64,000 bases of DNA, from positions 186,001 to 250,000 of the forward strand of contig JALFWB010000031.1 in NCBI GenBank assembly GCA_022787425.1. Reading direction: 5' to 3'. Within the stretch, counting starts at the first letter, position 1, and each line of letters begins with the position of its first letter. Source of the stretch: Akkermansia sp. (GTDB lineage Bacteria; Verrucomicrobiota; Verrucomicrobiia; Verrucomicrobiales; Akkermansiaceae). Below, piece by piece: positions 8,369 through 17,664 of this stretch. The notes beneath the pieces are model-generated. The model was given only the letters and a program-made list of their open reading frames with translations, ran no database searches and was not told the DNA's origin. A program made the position numbers and the translations under genes.

Positions 8369-10246
8369 CTAAGGTGACGTTTGGCGGCGGGGGAGACCCT
8401 TTTTGAGGTGGACGAGGAGAAGGGCGATGTCAGCGGGGGTGATGCCGGGAATGCGGGAGGCTTGGCCGAGGGTGGTGGGGCGGATGCGGTCAAGGCGTTG
8501 GCGTGCCTCGGTCTTGAGGGCGGGGATGGCCATGTAGTCGGTGTCGGCAGGGAGTCGACGCTCCTCCTGACGGCGAATGCGGTCAGCGGTGTCCCGCATG
8601 CGTTTGATGTGACCGGCGTAAATGATTTCCGTGACAACCTGCTCGATAACTTCAGAGGGGAAACGGGCGAGAATGTCCGGGGGTAGGTCCTGACACCTGT
8701 TCTCCGGACGGCGGAGCCACAGGTCCATGGGAATGCCGTCAACGCGGAGAGTTTTAGCCAGCTGAATACCCTCCGCTATACCCTGCAGGCGGCGGCAGGC
8801 CTCCTCGCCGCGCTCGGCGGGGATGAGGCCTATACGAGCCGCGAGAGGAGAGAGGCGCAGGTCTGCGTTGTCCTGCCGCAGGAGGAGACGCATTTCCGCA
8901 CGGCTGGTGAACATGCGGTAGGGCTCATCCGTGCCTCGCGTCACCAAGTCATCCACCATCACACCGAGGTAGGCCTCATCGCGGCGCAGGATAAGCGGTG
9001 CATCACCGTGCAGCGACAGCATAGCGTTGGCGCCCGCCAGCAGGCCTTGACCGGCGGCCTCTTCATAGCCGCTGGTGCCGTTGATCTGGCCGGCAAAGTA
9101 GAGACCGCGCACCCGCTTGGTCTCCAGCGTCGGCTGCAGCTCCGTGGGGGGAACGTAATCATACTCCACCGCGTAGCCGGGGCGGATGATCTCGGCCCGC
9201 TCCAAACCCGGAATGCTGTGTACGATATCTAACTGCGCCGAGTAAGGCAGGCTGGTGGAAAGCCCATTGAGGTAGAATTCATCCGTGCTGCGTCCCTCCG
9301 GCTCGATGAAGATCTGGTGCCGCTCCTTGTCGGCGAAACGCACCACCTTATCCTCGATGCTGGGGCAATAACGAGGGCCCGTCCCCTTGATAATGCCGCT
9401 GTAAAGCGGGCTGAACTGCAGGTTGTCGCGGATAATATCATGCGTCCGCTGCGTGGTGTAAGTGATGGCGCAGGGGAGCTGCTCCGGCGGGAAGTCCATA
9501 TCCGCCAAAAAATTCAGCGTACAATGCGGCTCCAGTGAGCGGCTCAGATTCGATAGGGACTGAGAACTAAAGAACGGAGGGAATGGGTCTCCCTCCTGAA
9601 GCTCCAATGAGCCAAAATCGATCGTGCTCCCCTTGATACGCGGCGATGTGCCTGTCTTAAAGCGCGCGAGCGGGAAACCGAGAGCCTCCAGCGATGCAGA
9701 AATACCGCTGGGCGCGCAGCCGAGACGCCCCCCCGGCAGGTGCGATTGCCCCACATGCAGCAGTCCGCGCATGAACGTGCCGCTGCACAGCACCACCCGA
9801 GCCGCCCGTATCTTCTGCCCCCACGACGTCACAATACCCGCCACAGCCCCATTCTCCACCGAAATCTCCGCCACCTCCGCCTGGAAAAGCTGCAAGCCCG
9901 GCGTTGTCTCCAGCAGCCACTTCATGCGCGAGCGATACGCCAACTTATCACACTGAGCACGCGGAGCCTGCACCCCAGGCCCCTTCGAGGCGTTCAGCAT
10001 GCGCCACTGCAGGGCCGTTGCGTCCGTGTTGAGTGCCATGGCCCCGCCCAAGGCATCGATCTCCCGCACCATGTGCCCCTTACCTAGGCCACCGATGGCG
10101 GGGTTGCAGCTCATCTGACCGATCGTGTCCAAGTTATGAGTGACGACTGCTACCCGCCCACCGAGGCGCACGGCAGCCAAAGCCGCCTCGATGCCGGCAT
10201 GACCGGCCCCGATGACAAGCACATCGTATATCGTCTCGCAAGCCAT
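8369..10246 (-). CDS. mnmG: tRNA uridine-5-carboxymethylaminomethyl modification enzyme MnmG (GidA)
   Basis: 625 residues, the usual MnmG length. The N-terminal FAD site is [12 protein letters not shown] (GxGxxG at residues 13-18), followed by the family signatures [44 protein letters not shown] and [12 protein letters not shown]. With MnmE it installs cmnm5 at the wobble uridine of several tRNAs, using FAD, glycine and tetrahydrofolate. It is the last gene of a tight leftward cluster purB - glycosidase - holA - mnmG (3 nt from holA). Its partner mnmE is at 42.7 kb. gidA genes are often found near replication origins. Confidence 0.97.
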   Translation of the reverse strand: MACETIYDVLVIGAGHAGIEAALAAVRLGGRVAVVTHNLDTIGQMSCNPAIGGLGKGHMVREIDALGGAMALNTDATALQWRMLNASKGPGVQAPRAQCDKLAYRSRMKWLLETTPGLQLFQAEVAEISVENGAVAGIVTSWGQKIRAARVVLCSGTFMRGLLHVGQSHLPGGRLGCAPSGISASLEALGFPLARFKTGTSPRIKGSTIDFGSLELQEGDPFPPFFSSQSLSNLSRSLEPHCTLNFLADMDFPPEQLPCAITYTTQRTHDIIRDNLQFSPLYSGIIKGTGPRYCPSIEDKVVRFADKERHQIFIEPEGRSTDEFYLNGLSTSLPYSAQLDIVHSIPGLERAEIIRPGYAVEYDYVPPTELQPTLETKRVRGLYFAGQINGTSGYEEAAGQGLLAGANAMLSLHGDAPLILRRDEAYLGVMVDDLVTRGTDEPYRMFTSRAEMRLLLRQDNADLRLSPLAARIGLIPAERGEEACRRLQGIAEGIQLAKTLRVDGIPMDLWLRRPENRCQDLPPDILARFPSEVIEQVVTEIIYAGHIKRMRDTADRIRRQEERRLPADTDYMAIPALKTEARQRLDRIRPTTLGQASRIPGITPADIALLLVHLKKGLPRRQTSP

Positions 10247-10249
10247 AAA

Positions 10250-11350
10250 TTATTTGGTAGACGTAAGAGAGACAATCAGCTTATGCAGCACATCACGCGC
10301 ATCACACCCCGTAGAGACCAGAGCACGGTCTGCCGCAGCACAGGCCTGCAGATCCCGCCGTGCCTTAGCCGGCTTGATCCCTTTGCAACCTCGAGCCGCA
10401 TTGATGAGCCCAAAGGTATTCACATTACCGTCCTTTTTGAGCGGCAGCAGCTTGCGCGCGTGGAGCGGCAGCTTGTTCAGCCCGCTCTCAAAGCCCCGGT
10501 AATCCGTGGGATCCAAATGAAATTCCGCCATAATCAAGGAGGCACAGAAACGGTTACGCACCAGCGGCACGAGTGCCGCGCGCATGATAGAAACCGCCTG
10601 CTCACCGCGATCCAGCTGCTCATTAACCAAACGAATGGCACGGTTGCAATCCGCATTTTCCACCGCCCGCGCTACCTCGAACACAACCCCGTTGCGCGAC
10701 ACCGCCACCATCAAGTCCACGTCCTCCATCGTAATCTGCCGCCGCTCCGGCCCCAAGTAGACATCCAACTTAGCGATCTCGTTAGCGATTTGACGCGAAC
10801 TCTCGTTGACACGATGCACGAACAGGTCCAGCGCATCGCTGCTGAAGGTGAGCCCGAGCGGTTTCGCCTGCCGCACGGCCAGAGCAGAAAGCTCATTTTC
10901 CCAGCCGGGCTTGGAGATATCGATCTTCGTAAACTCCTTCACCTCCGCCACCTTGCACAGCTTCTTGTAACAGCTTCGCCGCTTGTCAACCTCTGCCGCA
11001 CTCAGCACAAAAAAAGTCTCCGGCGGCAGGTGTCCCAAGGACGCCACCAGGTCCTCCATAGCCTGCTGAACCGCTTCACTGCGCAGCCCCTGCGGTGTAT
11101 CTGCCAAGAAGGTCGCGCCCTTCAGCCACACCACCTTGCGCCCTCCGAACATACTGACCATCTGCAAACCGGAGATCGTCCGGCGGATGACGGACAGGGC
11201 CTCATCTACCACGGCCGTTGCGCCATCGATTATTTCGTTTCCCCAGCCATCCGAGCCCTCGCTCAGCTTATCGAAAGCTGCTTTGGCCGCTGCAGACGCA
11301 GCACCCTCATCGCTGCCGCAAAAAACGAAACTGACGCACTCCTCTGCCAT
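10250..11350 (-). CDS. holA: DNA polymerase III delta subunit
   Basis: 366 residues, slightly longer than E. coli HolA (343). The order of features fits delta: an N-terminal domain with VSMFGGRKVVWLKG, the central helical part (VNESSRQIANEIAKLDVYLG, corresponding to the AAA+ lid), and a C-terminal clamp-loader collar domain. Delta opens the beta sliding clamp during loading. It shares a transcript with mnmG (3 nt downstream) and the glycosidase (9 nt upstream). Confidence 0.88.
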   Translation of the reverse strand: MAEECVSFVFCGSDEGAASAAAKAAFDKLSEGSDGWGNEIIDGATAVVDEALSVIRRTISGLQMVSMFGGRKVVWLKGATFLADTPQGLRSEAVQQAMEDLVASLGHLPPETFFVLSAAEVDKRRSCYKKLCKVAEVKEFTKIDISKPGWENELSALAVRQAKPLGLTFSSDALDLFVHRVNESSRQIANEIAKLDVYLGPERRQITMEDVDLMVAVSRNGVVFEVARAVENADCNRAIRLVNEQLDRGEQAVSIMRAALVPLVRNRFCASLIMAEFHLDPTDYRGFESGLNKLPLHARKLLPLKKDGNVNTFGLINAARGCKGIKPAKARRDLQACAAADRALVSTGCDARDVLHKLIVSLTSTK

Positions 11351-11359
11351 AGACCGGTA

Positions 11360-13573
11360 TCAATCCAGACGAACGAGCTCCAGATGCCGCACCATGCACT
11401 GGTTGATAAACCCGTGCCCATTGACACAGCGCGGTGTGTAACGAAGTGAGAAAATCGTGCGCCCGGCCTCCACGTAGAGCGTCACGGGTGCCGTATAGGA
11501 ATAAGACTCCCAATTGCAGTCCTCCGTGTTATGCGGCAGCGGGATGACCTCGGCGCGCTCCCCATTAACGAACAGCTCTCGAAGGGCGCAGGTGTTACCA
11601 TCCCGGCGGGAAGCCGTGGCATTGCTGTAGAGGAAGCGCAGGCGATACGTTCCGGCAGCCAGCGTCACGCCCTCATAATCCAGACGCGCCGTGCAGGGGC
11701 GGGTATCCAGCCATGCCTGCCGGTGTTCCACACGGTACTCCGCCTCCTCCCCAACGCGGCGAGGCTGCAGCAACTGCCGCGCCCCCGGGGCCGCTACCTC
11801 ATAGGGCTCGCTGAGGCAGGAGCAGATCCCCCGATTTTCCGCCTGCACGCGATAACAACGCATCCGTGCACTTTGTTTCGGCAACTTATAGCGACAGTCC
11901 AGCGGCGTGGCAATTGCCCGACCATCAGCATAAACGATGTAACTGGAGGCCCCCGGAACAGGATGCCAACGCAGCTCCTGCGGCGTTGGATTATCCCACA
12001 CCGGGATGGGCAGGTCCTCCCCGGCCGTCAATACCGGAGCAGAGGAGGCTTCACCTCCTTCCGCAGGATTCAGCTCCAACTCGATTTGTACGCTGCCCTC
12101 GGTATCCAAGGGGATGACGGGGCAGCCGGGCACCCCGTTGATGAGCACGCGCATGGAGCAAACCTCCGTGCCCCAACCGTGTATGTGAATCGAGAGCTCC
12201 ATCTTGCGGATGCGCAGACCGCTGAGACGATGATTACCGCCGAAGCCACGAGGCACGCAGGGGGAGATTACGAGGTTTTGTTTATCAAATTGAATACCGA
12301 AGATGATGTGGTAGAAGAGCCCCAGCATACCGCTGACACTCCAGAGCTGGCGGTCCGAGTTCAGCAGGGTGTCCGGCTCGCCCGTTACGGCGTTGAAGTT
12401 CTCCTTATTCGTCCCGAAGGCCAAGGCCGCCCGCAGAAGGGCTCCCATGGAATGCGCCGCTCGGTCGGCATTCTGGAGGCTTGCGTGCGCGGACAGAACA
12501 TAGCCCTCCACAAAGGGCCAGACGGCACGATTGTGATAGGAAGGAAGATGGGTACGATAGGGGCTGAACACCGGTGTACCGAAGGGCGAGACGGGCACCT
12601 TCTCCATTGCCTTTCCGGCGTACTCACCCGCAACGCCGCTCAACACCGCGAGAGCCGTTGCCAAGGCATCTGTCCGGTCATCCAAAATACCGTCTGCACT
12701 GCGGTACATGCCGTAATGCTGCGTACTGCGCAGCCAGAAGCTTTCGTTGATCGCCTCTGCCAGAGCGGTAGCCTCGCTGCGGTAACGCTCGGCCAGCTCA
12801 TTGCAACGCCTAGCCTCGGACGGACGCTTGGCAGCCGTAGCCGCAGCGGACTGTTCGCGCAACATGGAGGCCAGGATGCGACGGCAAATGCAGTGCACCA
12901 CGTTGGTACCGAAGGCGTATGAGGCCCCGATCTCCGCCATGCTCATCCACTCCGGATAACTCTGCTCCCGCCAATCGATGAAGGTCGTCTCCCCCCGGCG
13001 CAGCGGTGTAGAATTCGGCATCACGCGCTCATCATCCGCCAAGGTATCCATCAGCACCTGCACGCAGTAATCGAGCCATTCGCGGTCCCCCGTGCGGCGG
13101 TAGACCGCCTGCGCACCGATGGCCCAAGACACGCGATCCGTTGAGATAGGCCACCCGCCGCCCGTTCCGGTGTCCTGCATGATGATGCCCCCCTGCACGC
13201 GGCTCTCCAGACTCCTGCGGCAGGCTTCCGGGTTGGCCAGCGCAGCCCCGAGTCCGGCAGCGTAAGCGATATCGCGCGTCCAGACGGAGTCCCAATTGGC
13301 GCCGGCACGCAGGGTTCCCTCCGGCGTCAGGTTCTCATCCAGCTCCTTGAGGGCTAAGTGGTACATGGCCTGCAGCACGGGCAGGTCACTCCGGAAGGCC
13401 GGATAACAGGCCGGGGCTTGGGTGGGAATGTACACACTGCGCGACTGTCCGTCCCTTGTGATCCGCAACTCCCCGGGGGCAACCAGCTCTGCCACCGTGC
13501 CGCCCTGTATCAAACGGTCGGCCTTCAGGCAGTACGCCTCATTGCTGTACACAACTCCGTCCTTGTTATCCAT
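11360..13573 (-). CDS. Six-hairpin glycosidase-like protein with C-terminal carbohydrate-binding-like domain
   Basis: 737 residues. Residues about 65-450 form an (alpha/alpha)6-barrel-like region with motifs typical of six-hairpin glycosidases (NWDSVWTRDIAYAAGLGAAL, GGGWPISTDRVSW, YHNRAVWPFVEGY, DRQLWSVSGMLGLFYH). Then come a beta-sandwich segment, a fibronectin III-like linker (LRWHPVPGASSYIVYADG) and a C-terminal beta-sandwich resembling CBM6/35-type modules. No signal peptide is visible, so it may act in the cytosol on glycogen-like or imported oligosaccharides. The exact GH family and substrate cannot be fixed by eye. It sits between purB (18 nt) and holA (9 nt). Confidence 0.72.
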   Translation of the reverse strand: MDNKDGVVYSNEAYCLKADRLIQGGTVAELVAPGELRITRDGQSRSVYIPTQAPACYPAFRSDLPVLQAMYHLALKELDENLTPEGTLRAGANWDSVWTRDIAYAAGLGAALANPEACRRSLESRVQGGIIMQDTGTGGGWPISTDRVSWAIGAQAVYRRTGDREWLDYCVQVLMDTLADDERVMPNSTPLRRGETTFIDWREQSYPEWMSMAEIGASYAFGTNVVHCICRRILASMLREQSAAATAAKRPSEARRCNELAERYRSEATALAEAINESFWLRSTQHYGMYRSADGILDDRTDALATALAVLSGVAGEYAGKAMEKVPVSPFGTPVFSPYRTHLPSYHNRAVWPFVEGYVLSAHASLQNADRAAHSMGALLRAALAFGTNKENFNAVTGEPDTLLNSDRQLWSVSGMLGLFYHIIFGIQFDKQNLVISPCVPRGFGGNHRLSGLRIRKMELSIHIHGWGTEVCSMRVLINGVPGCPVIPLDTEGSVQIELELNPAEGGEASSAPVLTAGEDLPIPVWDNPTPQELRWHPVPGASSYIVYADGRAIATPLDCRYKLPKQSARMRCYRVQAENRGICSCLSEPYEVAAPGARQLLQPRRVGEEAEYRVEHRQAWLDTRPCTARLDYEGVTLAAGTYRLRFLYSNATASRRDGNTCALRELFVNGERAEVIPLPHNTEDCNWESYSYTAPVTLYVEAGRTIFSLRYTPRCVNGHGFINQCMVRHLELVRLD

Positions 13574-13591
13574 GCTGTGCGGGGATATGGG

Positions 13592-15016
13592 TTATAGGAT
13601 AGCGCCGGGGGCGTACTCTACGCCGTCCGGGAAACGCGTGGCTAACTCATCGACCATGGAGCAGAAGCCGTCCACCTGGGCGGCAGCCATGCCGGTGTCG
13701 CCTGCGTTGGCGTCGTAAATCTGCTGAATTTCCTCGCGGCTCAGACGCAGGCGCGCATCATTGCCCAAGCGATCCAGCAGGTCGTTGCAGGAGATACGCC
13801 CGTGGCGCAGGTCATCCGACACCGCAACGGCGTGCTCCTTGATGACCTCGTGTGCCTCCTCGCGGCCCACGCCTCGCTTCACCGCCGCCATCATGATGGT
13901 GGTGGTCATCAAGAAAGGCAGGTAGCGGTTCAGCTCCGTGCGGATGACGGGTTCATAAATATCCATCTGGTCCAGCACCGTGATGAAGGTCTCGAACAAA
14001 CCATCCGCCGCCATGAAGGCATCCGGCAACACGCAGCGGCGCACCACGGAGCAGGAGACGTCGCCCTCGTTCCACTGGTCGCCGATGATGCCGCCGATCA
14101 TGCTGAGGTGGCCCTTGAGGATGGCATGGAAGCCGTTGACACGCTCGCAGGAGCGCGGGTTCATCTTGTGCGGCATGGCGCTGGAGCCCGTCTGGCCCTT
14201 GGCAAAGCCCTCCGTGCAGAGCTCATGCCCGACCATGAGACGCCAGGTCTTGCAGAAGCTGGAAGGCCCGGCAGAGAGGCCGACCAAGCCGGAGATAATC
14301 TCGAAGTCCAGCGAGCGGGGGTACACCTGGCCCACGTTGATCCACTTGGCCTCGATGCCGAGGTGGCGGCAGATGCGCTGCTCCAGCTCCTGCACCGTGG
14401 CGGCGTTCTTGCCGAAGAGGGAGAGCTGGTCCAGCTGCGTACCCACGGCACCCTTGAGCCCGCGCACGCGGTAGCGCTCCATGGCAGAGATCCAAGCGTG
14501 TGCCCAGTGCACCAGCTCCTCCCCGAACATAGCCACGCGCTTGCCCATGGTGGTGGCCTGCGCTGCCACATTGTGCGTGCGGGCGGCAAAGACCACATCG
14601 CGCCACTGCCGGGCGTGCTTGGCCATGCGCACGCAGGCAGCCACCACCTTGTTCATGATGATGTCCATGGAGCGGCGGATCTGCAGCTGCTCCACGTTCT
14701 CGGTCAGGTCGCGGCTGGTCATGCCCTTGTGGATGTGCTGGTAGCCGGCCAGGTCGCAGAATTCCTCGATTCGGGCCTTCACATCGTGGCGCGTGATGCG
14801 CTCGCGGGCATTGATCGAGTCGATGTTCACCTGCCCCTTCACGCGCTCGTAGGCGTCGATGGCCTCCTGCGGAATGTCCAGCCCCAGGTCCTTTTGGGCC
14901 TTCATGACAGCAATCCAGAACTCGCGCTCCAGAACGATACGCCCCTCGGCGGACCAGATGGCTTTCATTGCATCGGACGCATAACGCCCGGCCAGAACAT
15001 TCGGTATGGCACTCAT
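13592..15016 (-). CDS. purB: Adenylosuccinate lyase
   Basis: 474 residues with the fumarase/aspartase superfamily signature GSSAMPHKMNPRSCERV and the catalytic region HKGMTSRDLTENVEQLQ. It cleaves SAICAR and adenylosuccinate, releasing fumarate, in two steps of purine synthesis. The N-terminus (MSAIPNVLAGRYAS) is typical of the PurB subgroup related to animal enzymes. It is the first gene of the purB - glycosidase - holA - mnmG cluster and has a clear promoter 55-84 nt upstream. Confidence 0.95.
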   Translation of the reverse strand: MSAIPNVLAGRYASDAMKAIWSAEGRIVLEREFWIAVMKAQKDLGLDIPQEAIDAYERVKGQVNIDSINARERITRHDVKARIEEFCDLAGYQHIHKGMTSRDLTENVEQLQIRRSMDIIMNKVVAACVRMAKHARQWRDVVFAARTHNVAAQATTMGKRVAMFGEELVHWAHAWISAMERYRVRGLKGAVGTQLDQLSLFGKNAATVQELEQRICRHLGIEAKWINVGQVYPRSLDFEIISGLVGLSAGPSSFCKTWRLMVGHELCTEGFAKGQTGSSAMPHKMNPRSCERVNGFHAILKGHLSMIGGIIGDQWNEGDVSCSVVRRCVLPDAFMAADGLFETFITVLDQMDIYEPVIRTELNRYLPFLMTTTIMMAAVKRGVGREEAHEVIKEHAVAVSDDLRHGRISCNDLLDRLGNDARLRLSREEIQQIYDANAGDTGMAAAQVDGFCSMVDELATRFPDGVEYAPGAIL

Positions 15017-15071
15017 GGTGAAAAATAATGGTTATGAGACAGGCGCAGGGTGCTGCCCCTGCATCGGCGGT

Positions 15072-15100
15072 ATTATAGCACCTTTCACCCGCGTTGGCAA
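15072..15100 (-). promoter_or_regulatory. Promoter of purB operon
   Basis: On the minus strand: -35 TTGCCA (15100-15095), a 17-nt spacer and a perfect -10 TATAAT (15077-15072). The predicted leader before purB is about 50 nt and contains a small GC-rich hairpin. Confidence 0.7.
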
Positions 15101-15116
15101 GCCCTAATCCTGCCTG

Positions 15117-15668
15117 TCAGGGGCGCAGCAGACCCGGCATGACGCGGCCGGAGGGCAGGATGACGCGGTCCAGCAGCACATCCTCCCCCGCAAAGCGGAA
15201 GCGCTCGCAGAAGCGCAGGCTGCCGCCCTGCACGGAGAAACAAACAGCGTAGTCCCCTATGCGGAACACCCCGGGCTGCCGGGTGGTGTAGCGTACAGCA
15301 GAACAGGAGGTCTGCACCAAGCGCGGACCGAGCGGGGCAAAGCGGCGCGTGGTGGCCAGCAGGCTCAGGCCGTCCGGGCTCAGGCGGTATTGCTCCAGAA
15401 CCGGGGAAACGATGCCGCCCGTCTCGCTGCGGTCCGGAGTATAGGCGACCACCAGGCACATGCCGGGGCCGTCCACATAGGGCAGGTGTTTCTTGGCGGC
15501 ATCGGGGTGCAACTGCGGCATCAGGTAAGGCAGGGGCAGAGCCTCTTCCTTGGGCAGCGGTGTCACCTCCGCCTGCTGTAGGTTGCGCCAGTCGATGCTT
15601 TCCTGTCCGCAGACGGTGGCAACGGCGGCGGGAAGAGCGACAAGGCCGAGGACGGAGGTGTATTTCAT
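15117..15668 (-). CDS. Small secreted protein of unknown function
   Basis: The ATG at 15668 gives 183 residues starting with a signal peptide (MKYTSVLGLVALPAAVATVCGQ). The mature part is probably all beta strand (GMCLVVAYTPDR, PGVFRIGDYAVCFSVQ, GSLRFCERFRFAGEDVLL) and has no motif I recognise. It is the last gene of the cluster isochorismate synthase - prfB - trmD and lies 49 nt after trmD; co-transcription is likely but no functional link is evident. Confidence 0.65.
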   Translation of the reverse strand: MKYTSVLGLVALPAAVATVCGQESIDWRNLQQAEVTPLPKEEALPLPYLMPQLHPDAAKKHLPYVDGPGMCLVVAYTPDRSETGGIVSPVLEQYRLSPDGLSLLATTRRFAPLGPRLVQTSCSAVRYTTRQPGVFRIGDYAVCFSVQGGSLRFCERFRFAGEDVLLDRVILPSGRVMPGLLRP

Positions 15669-15717
15669 AAGCCGGGAGTATAAACGGGGGCGGAACATTC
15701 TGCAAGCCTGCGCTGCG

Positions 15718-16503
15718 TCATGTCTCGCCGCCTTCCTGTGGACGGGGTTTGTAGGCGGTTTGGCGCACGCGCTTGCGTTTGGGGGAGAAGTACTCCGGGT
15801 GGGCGGCTGCCCATTTCTCGTACAGATCCGGCCGGTTCGCCTTGGTGCGTTCCAGAGCGTGTTCCAGCTTCCACTCCGCGATGGCTCGGTGATTGCCGGA
15901 GAGGAAAACGGCGGGTACTTCCATTCCCCGGAAGTTGTTGGGCTTGGTGTAGGCGGGGGCTTCCAATAAGCCATCGGAGAAGGACTCCTCCGCGCTGCTG
16001 CGCTCGTCTCCCAGGGCACCGGGGAGAAGGCGCGCTACGGCGTCTACCACCACCACGGCGGCAATCGCGCCGTTCGTGAGGATGTAGTCGCCGATGGAGA
16101 TTTCCTCGTCCACCAAGGTATCAATGACCCGCTGATCCACACCTTCGTAGTGCCCGCAAAGGATGATGTAGTGGGCATCCCCGCCCTCCCGGCAGGGAGC
16201 AGCCAAGGCTTCCGCCATGGGTTGACAGAAGGGACGCCCCTGCGGGGTCATCAGGATAACACGGGTATTCTCCCGCCGCAGCTCCTCAACGGCCTCGAAG
16301 ATGGGCTCGCATTTCATCAGCATGCCCTGCCCGCCGCCGCACAGGTAGTCATCCGTGCGGCGGTATTTATCGTGCGTCCAATCCCGCAGCTGGTGCGCCC
16401 GCACGGTGATGAGTCCGTTCTCGGCGGCGCGGCCCATGATGCTCTGTGAGAGCGGCACGGTAATCAGCTCCGGGAAGAGCGTCAGGACGTCTATCTCCAA
16501 CAT
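15718..16503 (-). CDS. trmD: tRNA (guanine-N1)-methyltransferase
   Basis: The ATG at 16503 gives 261 residues beginning LEIDVLTLFPEL, the standard TrmD start. SPOUT/trefoil-knot motifs are present: GGGQGMLMKCEP, ILMTPQGRPF, LCGHYEGVDQRV and SIGDYILTNGA. It methylates G37 of tRNAs reading CNN codons and prevents +1 frameshifting. The usual Arg in GRYEG is His here, a minor variation. It lies 25 nt downstream of prfB, so a frameshift-suppressing enzyme is next to a gene that depends on frameshifting. Confidence 0.95.
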   Translation of the reverse strand: MLEIDVLTLFPELITVPLSQSIMGRAAENGLITVRAHQLRDWTHDKYRRTDDYLCGGGQGMLMKCEPIFEAVEELRRENTRVILMTPQGRPFCQPMAEALAAPCREGGDAHYIILCGHYEGVDQRVIDTLVDEEISIGDYILTNGAIAAVVVVDAVARLLPGALGDERSSAEESFSDGLLEAPAYTKPNNFRGMEVPAVFLSGNHRAIAEWKLEHALERTKANRPDLYEKWAAAHPEYFSPKRKRVRQTAYKPRPQEGGET

Positions 16504-16528
16504 GGCGGGGCGAGGCAGGCGGGGGTGC

Positions 16529-17630
16529 TCACTTGCGGAGCATCCCCTCGATGTAGGCATCGATGTTGCCGTCCATCACGTCTTGGATGTTGCCGGTCTC
16601 CACGCCCGTGCGCAGGTCCTTCACCATTTGGTAGGGCTGGAAGACGTAGGAACGGATCTGGTTACCCCAGGCAATTTCACCCTTCTCGGAGTACTGACGA
16701 TCGGCTTCTGCGCGCTTGCGGTCTTCCTCCAACTGAATGAGGCGGGCCTTCAACATGCGCATGGCTTCCTCGCGGTTGCGGAGCTGGGAGCGCTGGGTCT
16801 GGCAGGCAACGATGATACCCGTGGGCAGGTGGGTAAGGCGCACGGCGGTCTCCACCTTGTTCACGTTCTGGCCGCCCTTGCCGCCGGAGCGGTAGGTGTC
16901 CATTTTCACGTCCGATTCCTTCACTTCGATCTCGACGTCATCGGAGATGTCGGGGGTGGCGTCCAAGGAGCAGAAGGAGGTATGACGCTTGCCGGCGGCA
17001 TCGAAGGGGCTCATGCGCACCAGACGATGCACGCCGCGTTCGTTTTTCAGATAACCGTAGGCGTATTCACCGGTGATCTTGACGGTAACGGAGCGGATAC
17101 CGGCCTCATCACCATCGGTGCTTTCCATGATTTCTGCGGTAAAATTATGGCGTTCGCAGTAGCGCAGGTACATGCGCAGCAACATTCCGGCCCAGTCACA
17201 GGCCTCCGTGCCACCGGCTCCGGCGTGGATGGTCAGGTAGCAGCCTGCGTTGTCGTGCGGGCCATTCAGCAGGGTGATGAGCTCGAACTCCTCCAAGCGT
17301 TTGCACCAGGCATCGTATTCTGCCTTGGCTTCGGCGGCCATTTCGGGTTCCTCGCCGGCCATCTCGATGGCCACTTCCACATCTTCCAGGGAGCTTTCCA
17401 AGGCGCGGAATTGCTCCATGCGGCGCTTCTGCGGGTTCACTTCGTCCATCAGTGCGCGGGCGGCTTCCGGGTTGTCCCAGAAGTCCGGGGCGCTCATGCG
17501 GGCGTCCAGATCGGCTACTTTCTTTTCGATGTCCTCTAAGTTAAAGATAGCTCCCGAGCTCGGAAAGACGGCTGCGCATAGCCTCCGTGTCGAGCGTCGA
17601 GAGATCGATATTGGTCGTCGGGGTCTCCAT
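16529..17630 (-). CDS. prfB: Peptide chain release factor 2, programmed +1 frameshift
   Basis: The product is read from 17630 to 17544 (29 codons), then +1 shifted and continued from 17542 to 16529, giving 366 residues, close to E. coli RF2. After the shift the sequence is [22 protein letters not shown], typical of RF2. The GGQ motif is in [12 protein letters not shown], and the codon-recognition tripeptide SPF is in [13 protein letters not shown]2 terminates at UGA and UAA. The in-frame stop at the shift site is UAA rather than the usual UGA, with an upstream GGGAG. It lies 34 nt after the isochorismate synthase gene and 25 nt before trmD. Confidence 0.93.
17540..17557 (-). promoter_or_regulatory. 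prfB autoregulatory frameshift site with UAA
   Basis: Read on the minus strand, the site is GGGAG, C, TAT, CTT, TAA, C. It matches the classical RF2 site (Shine-Dalgarno-like element, TAT, slippery CTT, stop, C), except that TAA replaces TGA. Slippage of CTT forward by one puts AAC (Asn) in frame. Low RF2 should favour the shift; RF1 could also terminate here, which would change the regulation. Confidence 0.88.
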
Positions 17631-17664
17631 ACGCAGCCCAGTATACACGCCCGGGTCCGTCTTG

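Noticed and set aside
13802-15028. A 408-codon open frame antisense to purB
   Set aside because: purB is complete on the other strand, and the antisense frame is low-complexity with no motif.
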